Positions 63,347-64,000 of a stretch of 64,000 bases of DNA are shown piece by piece. Source of the stretch: JAMXLO01 sp963850535 (lineage in GTDB: Bacteria; Pseudomonadota; Alphaproteobacteria; Acetobacterales; Acetobacteraceae). The notes beneath the pieces were generated by a model. It did not search any database. It was not told where the DNA came from and saw only the letters and a list, made by a program, of their open reading frames with translations. A program made the translations under genes and the position numbers. Every line of letters starts with the position of its first letter. Position 1 is the stretch's first letter. The DNA is taken from assembly GCA_963850535.1 (NCBI GenBank), contig CAWKMC010000046.1:1-64000 (forward strand). The letters run 5' to 3'.

Positions 63347-63891
63347 CACACTCCCAACATCTGTGAGATTCGCCAGGCCGTTGAGCGGATGTGCGCCTCT
63401 GCCGGCAAATGCAGGCCGTGGAACCCCAGGGCAACCAGGAGCGCGACAATAGCGGTCCGACGGGCGCTGAGGGTCTCAGGCGGCGAACCGGCAAGGCCGA
63501 TCAGCGTCAAGGCGCCGGCCAAACCGACCCCTGCACCGACCGCCACCTCGGTCGTTGAATGGGCACCCAGCGCCAGCCGAGAGATACCGATCACCACCGC
63601 GGCCACGACAGCCACGAACAGGGCCGGTCGAGGGCGTCGCAGAAGCAACGCCGCGAGTCCGCCGGCCACCACCGTGGCTGCCGCCACGTGACCACTCGGG
63701 GTGCGCAGGTCACTCACAGGACAGGCGATGAACACGACCTTCAGCAACAGCATGACCGCGAACGTTGCAGCGGCGGCGCCAACCCAGACCGCCGCTCCTC
63801 GCCGCCATCCCTGTGCCAGCAAGGCTATCCCGATAGCCGCGACGACCGGAAGCATGACTGCCTGATCAGCAAAATCGGTGATGAACCTCAT
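63322..63891 (-). CDS. PAP2-family phosphatase-like membrane protein
   Basis: 189 residues with about five spans. The PAP2 motifs are partly degenerate: the K-x6-RP block reads KVVFIACP (Arg replaced), the PSGH is intact in TPSGHVAAA, and the third motif is SRLALGAHSTTE (Asp replaced by Glu). It could be a lipid-phosphate phosphatase with reduced activity. Tail-to-tail with the guanylyltransferase (25-base overlap). Confidence 0.8.
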   Translation of the reverse strand: MRFITDFADQAVMLPVVAAIGIALLAQGWRRGAAVWVGAAAATFAVMLLLKVVFIACPVSDLRTPSGHVAAATVVAGGLAALLLRRPRPALFVAVVAAVVIGISRLALGAHSTTEVAVGAGVGLAGALTLIGLAGSPPETLSARRTAIVALLVALGFHGLHLPAEAHIRSTAWRISQMLGVCQSDELRL

Positions 63892-64000
63892 CAGGCAATC
63901 ATACTCCTATCCAGCACGACGTTCCAGAATTGTTCCAAAGTCTAGAAACTCTGGACGGAGCCTCGGCGTCTACGCACTATTGTGCCAAACGGAGGGCAGC

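Overview
The window is high-GC DNA from an alphaproteobacterium, most likely an acetic-acid-bacterium relative (Acetobacteraceae, Rhodospirillales). This rests on the overall protein character and gene order: serC-serA, hfq-hflX, a cyoABCD quinol oxidase, a CO/xanthine-dehydrogenase-type molybdoenzyme operon, a Bpt-type leucyltransferase, an Fnr/FixK regulator with an alphaproteobacterial cysteine spacing, and NrtR-like and PhyH proteins. The assignment is inference, not a database result.

Layout. 0-2.3 kb: the end of a surface O-acyltransferase (MBOAT) operon. 1.9-5.2 kb: a serine biosynthesis operon (serC-serA-tfoX-like, minus strand) with a recognisable promoter. 5.3-17.2 kb: mixed housekeeping genes (metallophosphoesterase, NrtR-like regulator, SDR, acyl-CoA ligase, citrate synthase, GDPD, Asp/Glu racemase, hflX, hfq, HAD phosphatase). 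17.2-21.1 kb: a three-subunit molybdenum hydroxylase with a MoaD/ThiS-like protein. 21.2-24.5 kb: a KaiC-like ATPase overlapping a hybrid histidine kinase. 24.6-29.5 kb: extradiol-type dioxygenase, DUF4239 protein, NRAMP pseudogene, GNAT-like gene divergent from an Fnr regulator with an FNR box between them, tRNA-Leu, PhyH oxygenase. 29.6-about 38.5 kb: a phage-derived integrative element next to tRNA-Asn, holding a P4-type integrase, an Xis/HTH protein, a translationally coupled lysis operon, a 5'-truncated tail-fibre gene and an AlpA-like regulator, with GGTGGTAAG repeats at both ends. 38.7-48 kb: amidase, uronate-dehydrogenase-like protein, GST, YidB-like protein, a Rieske/unknown/amidohydrolase cassette, penicillin acylase, RDD protein and Bpt. 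48.3-52.3 kb: cyoABCD. 52.3-55.2 kb: GMC oxidoreductase with small subunit and SDR. 55.3-56.5 kb: Xre/RES toxin-antitoxin. 56.5-58.5 kb: a fused 5'-3' exonuclease/exonuclease III. 58.9-60.1 kb: a second small phage lysis remnant. 60.3-63.9 kb: ArsR-SRPBCC pair, mannose-1-phosphate guanylyltransferase, PAP2 phosphatase.

Sequence quality. At least ten genes, including citrate synthase, hflX, the molybdoenzyme FAD subunit and the KaiC-like protein, are interrupted by single-base indels, several in short homopolymers. Their protein sequence resumes perfectly in the next frame. This looks like residual sequencing error, not mass gene decay, so these genes are annotated across the shift. The NRAMP gene (large internal deletion) and the tail-fibre gene (missing 5' part) look genuinely broken.

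The best candidates for something unusual are the compact lysis-plus-tail-fibre element with its repeat arrays and an embedded perfect FNR box, the KaiC/hybrid-kinase pair, the fused two-nuclease gene, and the Rieske/unknown/amidohydrolase cassette whose 3' end is triplicated.
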